From: JADYZU01 sp964540965
Lineage (GTDB): Bacteria > Pseudomonadota > Alphaproteobacteria > Rhodobacterales > Rhodobacteraceae
Direction: 5' to 3'
Assembly: GCA_964540965.1 (NCBI GenBank)
Contig: CAZIOT010000005.1
Span: 1 to 64,000, forward strand
DNA: 64,000 nucleotides
Shown: positions 15,906 through 24,424 of the stretch, piece by piece
Layout: every line of letters begins with the position of its first letter
Position numbering within the stretch: the first letter of the stretch is position 1
The notes under the pieces: generated by a model
Databases searched by the model: none
Seen by the model: only the letters and a program-made list of their open reading frames with translations
What the model was told of the DNA's origin: nothing
Program-made: the position numbers and the translations under genes

Positions 15906-16495
15906 CCCGCCGCCTCCCAGGCTGAAAATTCGGCGGCGCGGCGGTCACGCAGCCGCGCCTCGACTTCGGCCGAAAGCTGCAGGTCGCGCGCCGGCGATAC
16001 GTTCAGCCGCGGCAGTTCAAGCCGCAGGCGCAGCCGTTCTTCAAGAAAGCCGATCAACCGCGACTGGTCCTCATACCGGAACAGATGCGTGACGCCCGGC
16101 CCGCCCTCGGCATCCTGAATGAACTTGGCCTGAGAGCCGACGGCGGCGACGGGCGCCGGCTTGCCCTTGCAGTATTCCAGCACGAAATCGTCAAAGCTGA
16201 TGTCGCGGGTGCTGTTCGGGGTGCCGGCCACATCGCCGCGGCTGCGGTAGCGATACCAGCTGCCCAGCCAGTCGACAGGGTGGCGCAGCACGGCCATGGT
16301 CTCCATCTCGGGCCCGCCGGCGGCGGCGAACCACGGGCCGATGAAGCGGCGGTAACGGTAAAGCGGCGTGTGCTTGATCACCGGCGGATCGCGCATCACC
16401 AGCGCGGCGCGCGGCGCCAGAGCGCCTTCGATCGCCGTGGTCCCGGTTTTCGGCACCGCAAGGAACACCAGCCGTTCTTTCCAGAAAACCAGCAT
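15902..16495 (-). CDS. Sulfotransferase-like protein (often labelled gamma-glutamyl kinase)
   Basis: Protein of 197 residues with the start of a sulfotransferase PAPS-binding fold. FLAVPKTGTTAIEGAL (11-26) is the 5'-phosphosulfate loop, and a strand-helix with VLRHPVDWLGSWYRYR (about 69-84) resembles the 3'-phosphate-binding region. Related Rhodobacterales genes next to recA are, as I recall, annotated as gamma-glutamyl kinase. I see no amino acid kinase motif, so that name looks wrong. The acceptor is unknown, and the protein is shorter than most sulfotransferases. It lies back to back with recA, whose promoter occupies the gap. Confidence 0.7.
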   Translation of the reverse strand: MLVFWKERLVFLAVPKTGTTAIEGALAPRAALVMRDPPVIKHTPLYRYRRFIGPWFAAAGGPEMETMAVLRHPVDWLGSWYRYRSRGDVAGTPNSTRDISFDDFVLEYCKGKPAPVAAVGSQAKFIQDAEGGPGVTHLFRYEDQSRLIGFLEERLRLRLELPRLNVSPARDLQLSAEVEARLRDRRAAEFSAWEAAG

Positions 16496-16565
16496 CCGAT
16501 CCCCTTCCTGCCGTCAACCGAACCTTAACCATTCCTGCCGCAGAGTGAATTGCGGAAGAGATGAC

Positions 16566-16594
16566 TTGAATTGTTCTTGTTTTGTGCCCATACC
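16566..16594 (+). promoter_or_regulatory. Candidate recA promoter
   Basis: TTGAAT (16566-16571), 17 bp, then CATACC (16589-16594) lies 75 bp before the recA start. The LexA box begins 6 bp further, so bound LexA would cover the transcription start. An imperfect second box (GTTC-N7-GTGC, 16574-16588) lies in the spacer. Confidence 0.55.
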
Positions 16595-16599
16595 AATGC

Positions 16600-16614
16600 G
16601 AACAGGACGTGAAC
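16600..16614 (+). promoter_or_regulatory. SOS (LexA) box of recA
   Basis: GAACAGGACGTGAAC, an exact GAAC-N7-GAAC direct repeat, the LexA site type of alphaproteobacteria. It sits 54 bp before the recA ATG and matches in type the box before lexA in this window. Confidence 0.9.
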
Positions 16615-16668
16615 AAAACCCTGATTGCCCGCCCGCCGGGGCTGTGGCACTTACAAGGACAGGACCAG

Positions 16669-17742
16669 ATGGCAGCGGCAGACCTTCTTACCATGATCGA
16701 CAAGAAAGCGGCGGACAAGCAGAAGGCGCTGGAAAGCGCGCTGCAACAGATCGAACGGCAGTTCGGCAAGGGCTCGATCATGAAGCTCGGCTCGGGCCAG
16801 GCTTTGCCGGAAATCGAGGCGACCTCGACCGGATCGCTCGGCCTTGACATTGCGCTGGGCATCGGCGGCCTGCCCAAGGGCCGGATCGTGGAGATTTACG
16901 GGCCGGAATCCTCGGGCAAGACGACGCTGACGCTGCATGTGGTGGCGGAAGAGCAGAAAAAGGGCGGCGTCTGCGCCTTTGTCGATGCCGAACATGCGCT
17001 CGACCCGCTTTATGCGAAAAAGCTGGGCGTCAATCTGGACGAGTTGCTGATCTCGCAGCCCGATACCGGCGAACAGGCGCTGGAAATCGTCGATACGCTG
17101 GTGCGGTCGGGGGCGGTGTCACTGGTCGTGGTCGATTCGGTCGCCGCGCTGACGCCCAAGTCCGAACTGGAAGGCGACATGGGCGATTCGAATGTCGGCG
17201 TCCACGCCCGCCTCATGAGCCAGGCGATGCGCAAGCTGACCGGCTCGATCAGCCGGTCGAACTGCATGGTGATCTTCATCAACCAGATCCGCATGAAGAT
17301 CGGGGTGATGTTCGGGTCGCCCGAAACCACCACCGGCGGCAATGCGCTGAAATTCTACGCTTCCGTTCGGCTCGACATCCGCCGCATCGGCGCGATCAAG
17401 GACCGCGACGAGGTGGTGGGCAACACCACCCGCGTCAAGGTGGTCAAGAACAAGGTCGCCCCGCCGTTCAAGGAAGTCGAATTCGACATCATGTATGGCG
17501 AGGGCATCTCGAAGATGGGCGAGCTGATCGACCTTGGCGTCAAGGCCGGCGTGGTCGAGAAATCGGGGTCGTGGTTCAGCTATGGTGACGAACGCATCGG
17601 CCAGGGGCGCGAGAACGCCAAGCAGTTCCTGCGCGACCACGCCGATGTCGCCCTGTCGATCGAGGACAAGATCCGCGCGAGCCACGGGCTCGACTTCACC
17701 GCCGCCGGCGGGCCGGATGCCGAAGACGACCTGACCGAATAG
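16669..17742 (+). CDS. recA: Recombinase RecA
   Basis: ATP-dependent strand-exchange protein and LexA co-protease, 357 residues. Walker A is GPESSGKTT (78-86). The N-terminal oligomerisation helix (about 10-33), DNA-binding loops (SNVGVHARLMSQAMRK and FGSPETTTGGNALKFYASVR) and an acidic C terminus (DAEDDLTE) are all intact. I chose ATG 16669 (MAAADLL) because the upstream extension covers the LexA box. Regulation: a perfect LexA box and a promoter precede it. In Rhodobacter capsulatus RecA is also needed to integrate DNA received from gene transfer agents, which links it with comEC and the lysis genes here. Confidence 0.98.
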   Translation: MAAADLLTMIDKKAADKQKALESALQQIERQFGKGSIMKLGSGQALPEIEATSTGSLGLDIALGIGGLPKGRIVEIYGPESSGKTTLTLHVVAEEQKKGGVCAFVDAEHALDPLYAKKLGVNLDELLISQPDTGEQALEIVDTLVRSGAVSLVVVDSVAALTPKSELEGDMGDSNVGVHARLMSQAMRKLTGSISRSNCMVIFINQIRMKIGVMFGSPETTTGGNALKFYASVRLDIRRIGAIKDRDEVVGNTTRVKVVKNKVAPPFKEVEFDIMYGEGISKMGELIDLGVKAGVVEKSGSWFSYGDERIGQGRENAKQFLRDHADVALSIEDKIRASHGLDFTAAGGPDAEDDLTE

Positions 17743-17749
17743 GGGGGCG

Positions 17750-17796
17750 CGCGCGGGCAAGCCCGCGCGTCAAGGGAAGGGAGGCGCTGCCTCCCT
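17750..17796 (+). terminator. Two GC-rich hairpins downstream of recA
   Basis: A 9-bp perfect stem (17750-17758 with 17761-17769, loop AA) and an 8-bp stem (17778-17785 with 17789-17796) follow the recA stop. Neither has a real T-run (TCTTG after the second). This is typical of weak terminators in very GC-rich genomes. Confidence 0.5.
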
Positions 17797-17824
17797 CTTG
17801 CCCGTTCCGGGCAATTCACCCACC

Positions 17825-17847
17825 GGGATATTTCCGGACGAAGAATG
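17825..17847 (+). repeat. Dispersed intergenic repeat, copy 1 (GGATATTT-type)
   Basis: GGGATATTTCCGGACGAAGA and 3 more bases match 20 of 23 positions of a second intergenic site at 52417-52439. Similar GAGGATATTT...AAGAA strings are, as I recall, frequent between genes in Rhodobacterales. No function is known to me. Confidence 0.6.
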
Positions 17848-17940
17848 GTCGCTGGTCAGGGCCGCGCCCGGTTCGTTTGCCGCTTTACCGGCGCAGGGCC
17901 GGGGTCTATGTCATCCCGGCCCGAAACCCGAGGGATCGCG

Positions 17941-20595
17941 ATGACCAGCCTTGCCGATATCCGTTCGACCTATCTCGATTTCTTTGCCCGCAACGGGCAC
18001 GAGGTCGTCGCCTCGTCGCCGCTGGTGCCGCGCAACGACCCGACGCTGATGTTCACCAATTCCGGCATGGTGCAGTTCAAGAACCTGTTCACCGGGGTCG
18101 AGACGCGCGATTACCGGCGCGCGACCACGGCGCAGAAATGCGTGCGCGCGGGCGGCAAGCACAACGACCTCGACAACGTGGGTTACACGGCGCGGCACCA
18201 TACCTTCTTTGAAATGCTCGGGAATTTTTCCTTTGGCGACTATTTCAAGGATCAGGCCATCACCTTTGCCTGGGAACTGCTGACCCGCGATTTCGGGCTG
18301 GATGCCGGCCGGCTCTGCGTCACCGTCTATCACACCGATGACGAGGCGGCGGCGATCTGGAAGCGGGTTTCGGGTCTGCCCGATGAACGCATCATCCGCA
18401 TCGCCAATGACGACAATTTCTGGCGCATGGGGCCGACCGGCCCCTGCGGCCCCTGCACCGAGATCTTCTTCGACCACGGCGACCATATCTGGGGCGGCCC
18501 GCCGGGCAGCGCCGAACAGGATGGCGACCGCTGGGTCGAGATCTGGAACAACGTCTTCATGCAGAACGAGCAGTTTGCCGATGGCAGTCTGCGCCCGCTC
18601 GACATGCAGTCGATCGACACCGGCATGGGGCTGGAACGGATCGGCGCCGTGCTGCAGGGCAAGCATGACAATTACGACACCGACCTGATGCGCGCCCTGA
18701 TCGAGGCTTCGGCCAATGCCACCTCGACCGATCCCGATGGCGCCGGCAAGATCCACCACCGGGTGATCGCCGACCACCTGCGCTCGACCTCGTTCCTGAT
18801 CGCCGATGGCGTGCTGCCGTCGAACGAGGGCCGCGGCTATGTGCTGCGCCGCATCCTGCGCCGCGCCGCGCGCCATGCGCATATGCTGGGCGCCGCCGAT
18901 CCGGTGATGTTCCGGCTGGTGCCGGCGCTGGTGCGGCAGATGGGCGCGGCCTATCCCGAACTGACCCGGGCGCAAAGCCTGATCGAAGAGACGCTGAAGC
19001 TCGAGGAAACCCGCTTCAAGGTTACGCTCGACCGCGGGCTGCGGCTGCTGGACGAGGAGCTGGCGCGGATTCCCGAGGGCGCCGAACTGCCGGGGGACGC
19101 CGCGTTCAAGCTGTATGACACCTATGGTTTCCCGCTGGACCTGACGCAGGATGCGCTGCGCGAACAGGGCCGCGCCGTCGATGTCGCGGGTTTCGAGGCC
19201 GCGATGGAGGAACAGCGCGCCAAGGCGCGTGCCGCCTGGTCGGGCACGGGCGAGGCCAAGGATGCGCAGATCTGGTTCGATCTGGCCGACAAGCATGGCG
19301 TGACCGAGTTCCTTGGCTATGACACCGAGGCCGCCGAAGGCGTGGTGCAGGCCCTGGTCCGCGACGGGGCCGAAATCGGCTCGGCCCAGACGGGCGAGGC
19401 GGTGCAGGTCGTCGTCAATCAGACCCCGTTCTATGGCGAAAGCGGCGGCCAGGTCGGCGACACCGGCTGGATCCGCACCGATACCGGGCTGGTCACGATC
19501 TCTGACACGAAAAAGGCGCAGGGCGTTTTCCTGCACATCGGCACCGTGACCGAGGGCGCGATTGCCCGCGGCCAGCCGGCGCGGCTGGAGGTCGATCATG
19601 CCCGGCGGGCCCAGATTCGCGCCAACCATTCGGCCACCCACCTGCTGCACGAGGCGCTGCGGCGCGCCCTGGGCGATCATGTCGCACAGAAGGGGTCGCT
19701 GAACGCGCCCGACCGGCTGCGTTTCGACTTTTCCCATGCCAAGGCGCTGACCGCTGCAGAACTCGCGCAGGTCGAGGCCGAGGTGAACGAGTTCATCCGC
19801 CAGAATTCGGCGGTGGACACCCGGATCATGACCCCCGACGATGCCCGCGGGATGGGGGCGCAGGCCCAGTTCGGCGAGAAATACGGCGACGAGGTGCGCG
19901 TGGTGTCGATGGGCACGCTTGACGGGTCCGGCAAGGGCGCCGACGGGCGGACCTATTCGCTGGAACTGTGCGGCGGCACCCATGTCGGGCGCACCGGCGA
20001 CATCGGCCTGTTCGCGCTTGTGTCGGAAACCGCCTCGGCCGCCGGCGTGCGCCGGATCGAGGCGCTGACAGGGCAGGCGGCCCTGGCCGACCTGAGGCGG
20101 GTCGATCTTGAGTTGCAGGAAATCGCCGGCGTTCTCAAGGCGCAGCAGGGCGAAGTTGCGGCGCGGGTGCGGTCGCTGGTCGAGGAACGCAAGCAGCTTG
20201 CCGCCGAGGTCGCGCAACTGCGCCGCGATCTGGCCATGGCCGGCGGGCCGAAAGAGGAAAGCCCGCGCGACATCAACGGCATAGCCTTCAAGGCTCAGGT
20301 CCTTTCCGGGGTGACGGGCAAGGATTTGCCGGCGCTGATCGACACGATGAAGCAGAATTTCTCGGGCGCGATCCTGCTGATCGCCGAGGCCGAGGGCAAG
20401 GCGGCGGTGGCGGCGGGCGTGACCGCCGATCTGGCCGGCCGGCTGTCGGCGGTCGATCTGCTGCGCGCCGCGGTGGGGGCGCTGGGGGGCAAGGGCGGCG
20501 GTGGCCGGCCCGACATGGCGCAGGGCGGCGCAGCAAGCGCTGCCGAGGCCGAAGCGGCGATCGCCGCCGCCGAAACCGTCATTGCAGGAGTGTGA
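17941..20595 (+). CDS. alaS: Alanyl-tRNA synthetase
   Basis: Charges tRNA-Ala, 884 residues, the usual length. The class II catalytic core starts MTSLADIRSTYLDFFARNGH and contains the Gly/Thr-rich NSGMVQFKNLFTG motif. The editing domain has the zinc pair HSATHLLHEALR (about 562-573) and CGGTHVGRTGDIG (about 677-689). A C-Ala domain with oligomerisation helices ends the protein. ATG 17941 was preferred over upstream codons because GAGGGAT precedes it and the family starts there. An ORF extending upstream runs through the intergenic repeat. DUF1330 follows after 3 bp. Confidence 0.97.
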   Translation: MTSLADIRSTYLDFFARNGHEVVASSPLVPRNDPTLMFTNSGMVQFKNLFTGVETRDYRRATTAQKCVRAGGKHNDLDNVGYTARHHTFFEMLGNFSFGDYFKDQAITFAWELLTRDFGLDAGRLCVTVYHTDDEAAAIWKRVSGLPDERIIRIANDDNFWRMGPTGPCGPCTEIFFDHGDHIWGGPPGSAEQDGDRWVEIWNNVFMQNEQFADGSLRPLDMQSIDTGMGLERIGAVLQGKHDNYDTDLMRALIEASANATSTDPDGAGKIHHRVIADHLRSTSFLIADGVLPSNEGRGYVLRRILRRAARHAHMLGAADPVMFRLVPALVRQMGAAYPELTRAQSLIEETLKLEETRFKVTLDRGLRLLDEELARIPEGAELPGDAAFKLYDTYGFPLDLTQDALREQGRAVDVAGFEAAMEEQRAKARAAWSGTGEAKDAQIWFDLADKHGVTEFLGYDTEAAEGVVQALVRDGAEIGSAQTGEAVQVVVNQTPFYGESGGQVGDTGWIRTDTGLVTISDTKKAQGVFLHIGTVTEGAIARGQPARLEVDHARRAQIRANHSATHLLHEALRRALGDHVAQKGSLNAPDRLRFDFSHAKALTAAELAQVEAEVNEFIRQNSAVDTRIMTPDDARGMGAQAQFGEKYGDEVRVVSMGTLDGSGKGADGRTYSLELCGGTHVGRTGDIGLFALVSETASAAGVRRIEALTGQAALADLRRVDLELQEIAGVLKAQQGEVAARVRSLVEERKQLAAEVAQLRRDLAMAGGPKEESPRDINGIAFKAQVLSGVTGKDLPALIDTMKQNFSGAILLIAEAEGKAAVAAGVTADLAGRLSAVDLLRAAVGALGGKGGGGRPDMAQGGAASAAEAEAAIAAAETVIAGV

Positions 20596-20598
20596 GAG

Positions 20599-20889
20599 AT
20601 GCCCGCAGCCTGGTGGATCGCCCATGTCAGCGTCACCGACCCTGACCGCTATGCGCAATATGCCAGCCGCGCCACGGCGGCGATTGCCGCCCATGGCGGC
20701 AGCTTTGTCGTCCGTGGCGGCAGGTATGAACAGCTTGAGGGGCAGGACCGGCCGCGCAACGTGCTGGCGCGGTTCCCCAGCCTGCAGGCGGCCCATGACT
20801 GCTACCATTCGCCCGCCTATCAAGAGGCGCTGTCCTATGCCAAAGGCGCGGCCGAGCGGGAACTGGTGATCGTCGAGGAGGCGGAATAG
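20599..20889 (+). CDS. DUF1330 domain protein
   Basis: Small cytoplasmic protein of 96 residues with a ferredoxin-like alpha+beta barrel expected for DUF1330. Matching features are the opening WWIAHVSVTDPDRYAQYA, the central GGSFVVRGGRYEQLEG and FPSLQAAHDCYHSPAYQEA. Members form dimers, and their function is not established. It begins 3 bp after alaS with GGAGTG as ribosome-binding site, so it is made with AlaRS. Its stop is 24 bp from the convergent purL stop. Confidence 0.88.
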   Translation: MPAAWWIAHVSVTDPDRYAQYASRATAAIAAHGGSFVVRGGRYEQLEGQDRPRNVLARFPSLQAAHDCYHSPAYQEALSYAKGAAERELVIVEEAE

Positions 20890-20913
20890 GGCCTTTGGCC
20901 CTGACTTCCGCCC

Positions 20914-23067
20914 TTATCCCACCGCCGCCGCGAATGCGCCGTCCCACAAGGCGCGCAGATCGGCCATCGGCGCCTTGTCCGCGCCCAGAACCACATCGGT
21001 CCCGCCGATCCGACCGACCTCGGCCGCCGGAATGCCGGCGGCCCCTGCGGCGGCCAGCAGCGCCGGGGCGTTGGCGGTGGCCAGCAGGTAGCGGCCCTGA
21101 TCCTCGCCATAAAGCGCGGGAATGTCGCCGGCGTGCAGGATGACACCGCAGCCGGCCTCGGTCGCCAGTTCAAAGGCGGCCAGGGCAAGGCCGCCGTCCG
21201 ACAGGTCGGTCGCGGCGCGGATCAGTGGGCGGTTGGCCAGCACGAAGGCGCCATGCGCCGCCTCGGCCGCCAGATCCACCGGCGGCGCGTCGCCGGCCTC
21301 GATGCCGAACGCCTCGGCCAGCAGCGCCGATTGGCCAAGATGGCCCCGCGTCGTGCCGATCAGCACCAGCGCGTTGCCGTCCTGCGCCGGGCCGGCGATG
21401 ATGTCCCCGGGCCGGGCGATCAGGCCGACGCCGCCGATGGTCGGCGTGGGCAGGATGCCGGTGCCGTCGGTTTCGTTGTAAAGCGAGACATTGCCCGAGA
21501 CGATGGGAAAGGCCAGGGCGCGGCAAGCCTCGCCGATGCCCTGGATGGCGCCGACAAGCTGCCCCATGATCTGCGGCTTTTCGGGGTTGCCGAAGTTGAG
21601 GTTGTCGGTCGCGGCAAGCGGCGTGGCGCCCACGGCGACAAGGTTGCGGAACGCCTCGGCCACCGCCTGCTTGCCGCCCTCGACCGGGTTCGCGGCGACA
21701 TAGCGCGGCGTCACGTCGCTGGTAAAGGCCACCGCCTTGCCGGTGCCGTGGACGCGGACGATGCCGGCGCCGCGGCCCGGCGCGCGGTTGGTGTCGCCCA
21801 TGACCATGTGGTCGTATTGTTCCCACACCCAGTTCTTGCGGGCGTGGTTCGGGCTGCCGATCAGCGCGCGCAAGCCGGCGATGGCGCCGATCTGCGGCAC
21901 ATCGCCCTGGGGGGCGGCGGCGGGGGTCGGCACCCAGGGCCGGTCGTATTCCGGCGCGTTCGATGACAGTTTCGACAGCGGCAGGTCGGCCTTGACCTGA
22001 TTGCCATGCAGGATGAGGAAGCGGTCCTCGGGGATCGTCTCGCCCACCACGGCGAAATCGAGATCCCATTTGTCGAAGATCGCCTTGGCCGCCGCCTCCA
22101 TCTCGGGCTTGAGGACCATCAGCATCCGTTCCTGCGATTCCGACAGCATCATCTCGTAGGCGGTCATCGCCGTTTCGCGCTGCGGCACGGCGTCCAGGTT
22201 CAGGCGGATGCCAAGCCCGCCCTTGTCGCCCATTTCCACCGCCGAACAGGTCAGGCCCGCGGCGCCCATGTCCTGGATGGAAATGACGGCGCCCGAGGCC
22301 ATGAGTTCAAGGCAGGCCTCAAGCAGGCGCTTTTCGGTGAACGGGTCGCCGACCTGCACCGTGGGGCGCTTTTCCTCGATCGTGTCGTCGAATTCGGCGG
22401 ATGCCATGGTGGCACCGCCGACGCCATCGCGGCCGGTCTTGGCGCCCAGATAGACCACGGGCATCCCCACGCCCGAGGCGGCGGAATAGAAGATGGCATC
22501 GGCATCGGCCAGCCCGGCGGCAAAGGCATTCACCAGGCAGTTGCCGTTGTACGAGCGGTGGAACCGCACCTCGCCCCCGACATTCGGCACGCCAAAGGCA
22601 TTGCCATAGCCGCCGATGCCATGGACGACGCCGTTGACCAGCTGCCGGGTCTTGGAGTGGTCCAGATCGCCAAATGACAGCGCGTTCATCGCCGCGATCG
22701 GCCGGGCGCCCATGGTGAAGACATCGCGCAGGATGCCGCCAACCCCCGTCGCCGCCCCCTGATAGGGTTCGATATAGGAGGGGTGGTTGTGGCTTTCCAT
22801 CTTGAAGACCAGCGCCTGCCCGTCGCCGATGTCGACGACGCCGGCGTTTTCACCGGGGCCGCAGATCACCTGCGGGCCTTCGGTATGCAGGGTGCGCAGC
22901 CATTTCTTGGACGACTTGTAGGAACAATGTTCGTTCCACATCGCGCTGAAGATGCCGAGTTCGGTGAATGTCGGCTCGCGCCCGATGATGTCAAGGATGC
23001 GCTGGTATTCGTCCGGCTTGATGCCATGGGCGGCGATCAGGTCGGGGGTGATGGCGGGTTCCTGCAT
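20914..23067 (-). CDS. purL: Phosphoribosylformylglycinamidine synthase subunit PurL
   Basis: ATP-dependent synthetase subunit of FGAM synthase in purine synthesis, 717 residues. This is the short PurL that works with separate PurQ and PurS, which are not in the window. The N terminus carries GREPTFTELGIFSAMWNEHC and GPGENAGVVDIGDGQALVFK, the conserved AIRS-type ATP region; a second AIRS half follows (SGNVSLYNETDGTGILPTPT). Start ATG 23067 (MQEPAITPDLIAAHG) is the family start, and the longer reading runs into the terminator upstream. It is convergent with the DUF1330 gene. Confidence 0.96.
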   Translation of the reverse strand: MQEPAITPDLIAAHGIKPDEYQRILDIIGREPTFTELGIFSAMWNEHCSYKSSKKWLRTLHTEGPQVICGPGENAGVVDIGDGQALVFKMESHNHPSYIEPYQGAATGVGGILRDVFTMGARPIAAMNALSFGDLDHSKTRQLVNGVVHGIGGYGNAFGVPNVGGEVRFHRSYNGNCLVNAFAAGLADADAIFYSAASGVGMPVVYLGAKTGRDGVGGATMASAEFDDTIEEKRPTVQVGDPFTEKRLLEACLELMASGAVISIQDMGAAGLTCSAVEMGDKGGLGIRLNLDAVPQRETAMTAYEMMLSESQERMLMVLKPEMEAAAKAIFDKWDLDFAVVGETIPEDRFLILHGNQVKADLPLSKLSSNAPEYDRPWVPTPAAAPQGDVPQIGAIAGLRALIGSPNHARKNWVWEQYDHMVMGDTNRAPGRGAGIVRVHGTGKAVAFTSDVTPRYVAANPVEGGKQAVAEAFRNLVAVGATPLAATDNLNFGNPEKPQIMGQLVGAIQGIGEACRALAFPIVSGNVSLYNETDGTGILPTPTIGGVGLIARPGDIIAGPAQDGNALVLIGTTRGHLGQSALLAEAFGIEAGDAPPVDLAAEAAHGAFVLANRPLIRAATDLSDGGLALAAFELATEAGCGVILHAGDIPALYGEDQGRYLLATANAPALLAAAGAAGIPAAEVGRIGGTDVVLGADKAPMADLRALWDGAFAAAVG

Positions 23068-23204
23068 GGCATCCTCGGGCGGCGGCGGATGCGGCCTATT
23101 AGACCGGAGGCGGGGTGAGGGGAAGCGGCGATGACAAGGGCGCGCGGCAGTCGGGGGAATCGGGCGACGGGTGCGTCGAAACCCGGTGATTCCGGCCCGC
23201 GGCC

Positions 23205-23232
23205 AAAAAAAAAGCCGGGCGCGAGGCCCGGC
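23205..23232 (-). terminator. Strong intrinsic terminator
   Basis: On the reverse strand, GCCGGGC, a 5-nt loop and GCCCGGC are followed by nine Ts (the A run 23205-23213 on the plus strand). It is the clearest intrinsic terminator in the window. It ends a transcript from the LysR side and insulates purL. Confidence 0.88.
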
Positions 23233-23285
23233 TAAGTCCAACAGGGAGGTATGAAGTGATGCGCTTTTCAGCAGCATCGGCTTCG
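23205..23285 (-). ncRNA. Candidate small RNA with CCUCCC motif
   Basis: A promoter-like pair on the reverse strand (TTGATC at 23315-23320, 17-bp spacer, TATTTC at 23292-23297) predicts a start near 23285. The strong terminator at 23205 gives an RNA of about 80 nt. Just before the terminator stem it carries TACCTCCCTGTTGG, a free anti-Shine-Dalgarno stretch. Alphaproteobacterial trans-acting small RNAs often present CCUCC motifs next to a terminator hairpin. Size and start are inferred. Expression data would decide against the forward 41-codon frame on the opposite strand. Confidence 0.4.
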
Positions 23286-23384
23286 AGGCGTGAAATAGGC
23301 AGCAGGCGCAGTCCGATCAAGCCTGAATGCAAGGATTGCACAGCAAAGCCGCCATGCGTTTCCTGCATGTCTGTCCGACGCTAA
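23259..23384 (+). CDS. Possible 41-residue four-cysteine small protein
   Basis: ATG 23259 has a strong ribosome-binding site, GGGAGG, 9 nt upstream. The frame encodes a basic peptide with the pattern C-x2-C-x5-C-x2-C (ECKDCTAKPPCVSC, residues 23-36), which could bind zinc. Against it: only about half of the third positions are G or C, far below neighbouring genes; no promoter is visible; and the ribosome-binding site is the complement of the CCUCCC motif of the candidate reverse-strand RNA. I think the RNA is the likelier explanation, but the cysteine spacing makes this worth recording. Confidence 0.25.
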   Translation: MRFSAASASRREIGSRRSPIKPECKDCTAKPPCVSCMSVRR

Positions 23385-23448
23385 CTCAACCTGCGGATGC
23401 GGGCTTTGCAAGTGTCTGAAACGGCGGGGAATGTCCGGCGGGCGCCAG

Positions 23449-24357
23449 TCAGCCCGGATCGGCAAAGCGCCGGCGATGGGCGATGACTTCCTCGGTCACG
23501 AAGTCGCGGAACGCGCTGACGCGTTTCGATTGCCGCAATTCCTCGGGGTAGGCGAGGAATACCGGCACCTCGCCCGATTCGACTTCGGGCAGGACGCGCA
23601 CCAGTTCGGGGAAATCCTCGGTGATGTAGTCGGGCAGGACACCGATCCCCAGATGGTTCAGCACCGCCTGCAGCACGCCGAAATAGTTGTTGATCGAAAG
23701 CATCGACGGGATGTCGTAGCTGAGCAGGTGCTGCACCAGCGCCGCCCCGGCCGCGACCTGCGCCGCCCCCGGCGCCTGGCTGATGAGGCGGTGGCGCGAC
23801 AGATCCTCCATCCGTTCCGGCGTGCCGCGGGAGGCCAGATAGGTGCGCGAGGCGTAAAGCTGCATCCTGATCCCCATCAGCCGCTTGCGGATCAGGTCGG
23901 CCTGCGAGGGTTCCTTCATGCGGATCGCCACATCGGCCTCGCGCATCGGCAGGTCGAGCACGCGTTCCTCAAGCATGAGGTCGATCTTGAGATCGGGATA
24001 TTTCTCATACAGCTTGGCCAGCCGCGGGGCGAGCCAGAGGGTGCCGAAGGCGATGGTGGTCGTCACCTTCAACTCGCCGAACACCTCTTCGGCCGAATCG
24101 CGGATGCGGGCGGCGGCGGTTTCCAGGCGGCGGTTCATCACCCGCGTCGCCTCGAACAGCAACTCGCCCTGTTCGGTCAGGATCAGGCCGCGGGCATGGC
24201 GGTGGAACAGGGTGGTGTTCAGCCCCTCTTCCAGGGCGCGAATCTGTCGGCTGACGGCGGATTGCGACAGGTGCAGGCTGTCGCCGGCATGGGTCAGGCT
24301 GCCGGCATCGGCAACCGCGTGGAAGATGCGCAGCTTGTCCCAGTCGAGGCCATGCAT
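23449..24357 (-). CDS. LysR-family transcriptional regulator
   Basis: DNA-binding regulator of 302 residues. The N-terminal winged helix-turn-helix is typical: IFHAVADAGSLTHAGDSLHL then SQSAVSRQIRALEE (about 10-43). A type 2 periplasmic-binding-like effector domain follows (about 90-300). Start ATG 24357 (MHGLDWDKLRIFHAV) is the family start. It is divergent from the indolepyruvate oxidoreductase gene across 159 bp, and LysR proteins commonly control such a neighbour, so it may regulate aryl-pyruvate use. The effector is unknown. I cannot exclude that it acts elsewhere. Confidence 0.92.
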   Translation of the reverse strand: MHGLDWDKLRIFHAVADAGSLTHAGDSLHLSQSAVSRQIRALEEGLNTTLFHRHARGLILTEQGELLFEATRVMNRRLETAAARIRDSAEEVFGELKVTTTIAFGTLWLAPRLAKLYEKYPDLKIDLMLEERVLDLPMREADVAIRMKEPSQADLIRKRLMGIRMQLYASRTYLASRGTPERMEDLSRHRLISQAPGAAQVAAGAALVQHLLSYDIPSMLSINNYFGVLQAVLNHLGIGVLPDYITEDFPELVRVLPEVESGEVPVFLAYPEELRQSKRVSAFRDFVTEEVIAHRRRFADPG

Positions 24358-24424
24358 CGGCCCTACTCCCCTTGGCCCGCAACGGGCTGTCAAAGCGGTC
24401 CCTATCGCGGTCCGAGCCGTTCAT

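Larger units (their letters stand above)
23068..23448. other. Gene-poor gap between purL and the LysR gene
   Basis: These 381 bp are visibly less GC-rich than the genes around them. I see a reverse-strand hairpin terminator with a 9-base U run, a promoter-like pair upstream of it, and one forward small reading frame with a good ribosome-binding site (23259-23384). The rest, including the 137 bp nearest purL, holds nothing I can name. Confidence 0.6.

Noticed and set aside
16574..16588. Second full LexA box at recA
   Set aside because: GTTC-N7-GTGC has one mismatch in the second half-site. I mention it only as a possible weak site.
17911..20823. 970-codon reverse-strand open frame over alaS
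   Set aside because: Shadow frame antisense to a certain gene. Its composition is rich in Arg, Gln, His and Gly without motifs.
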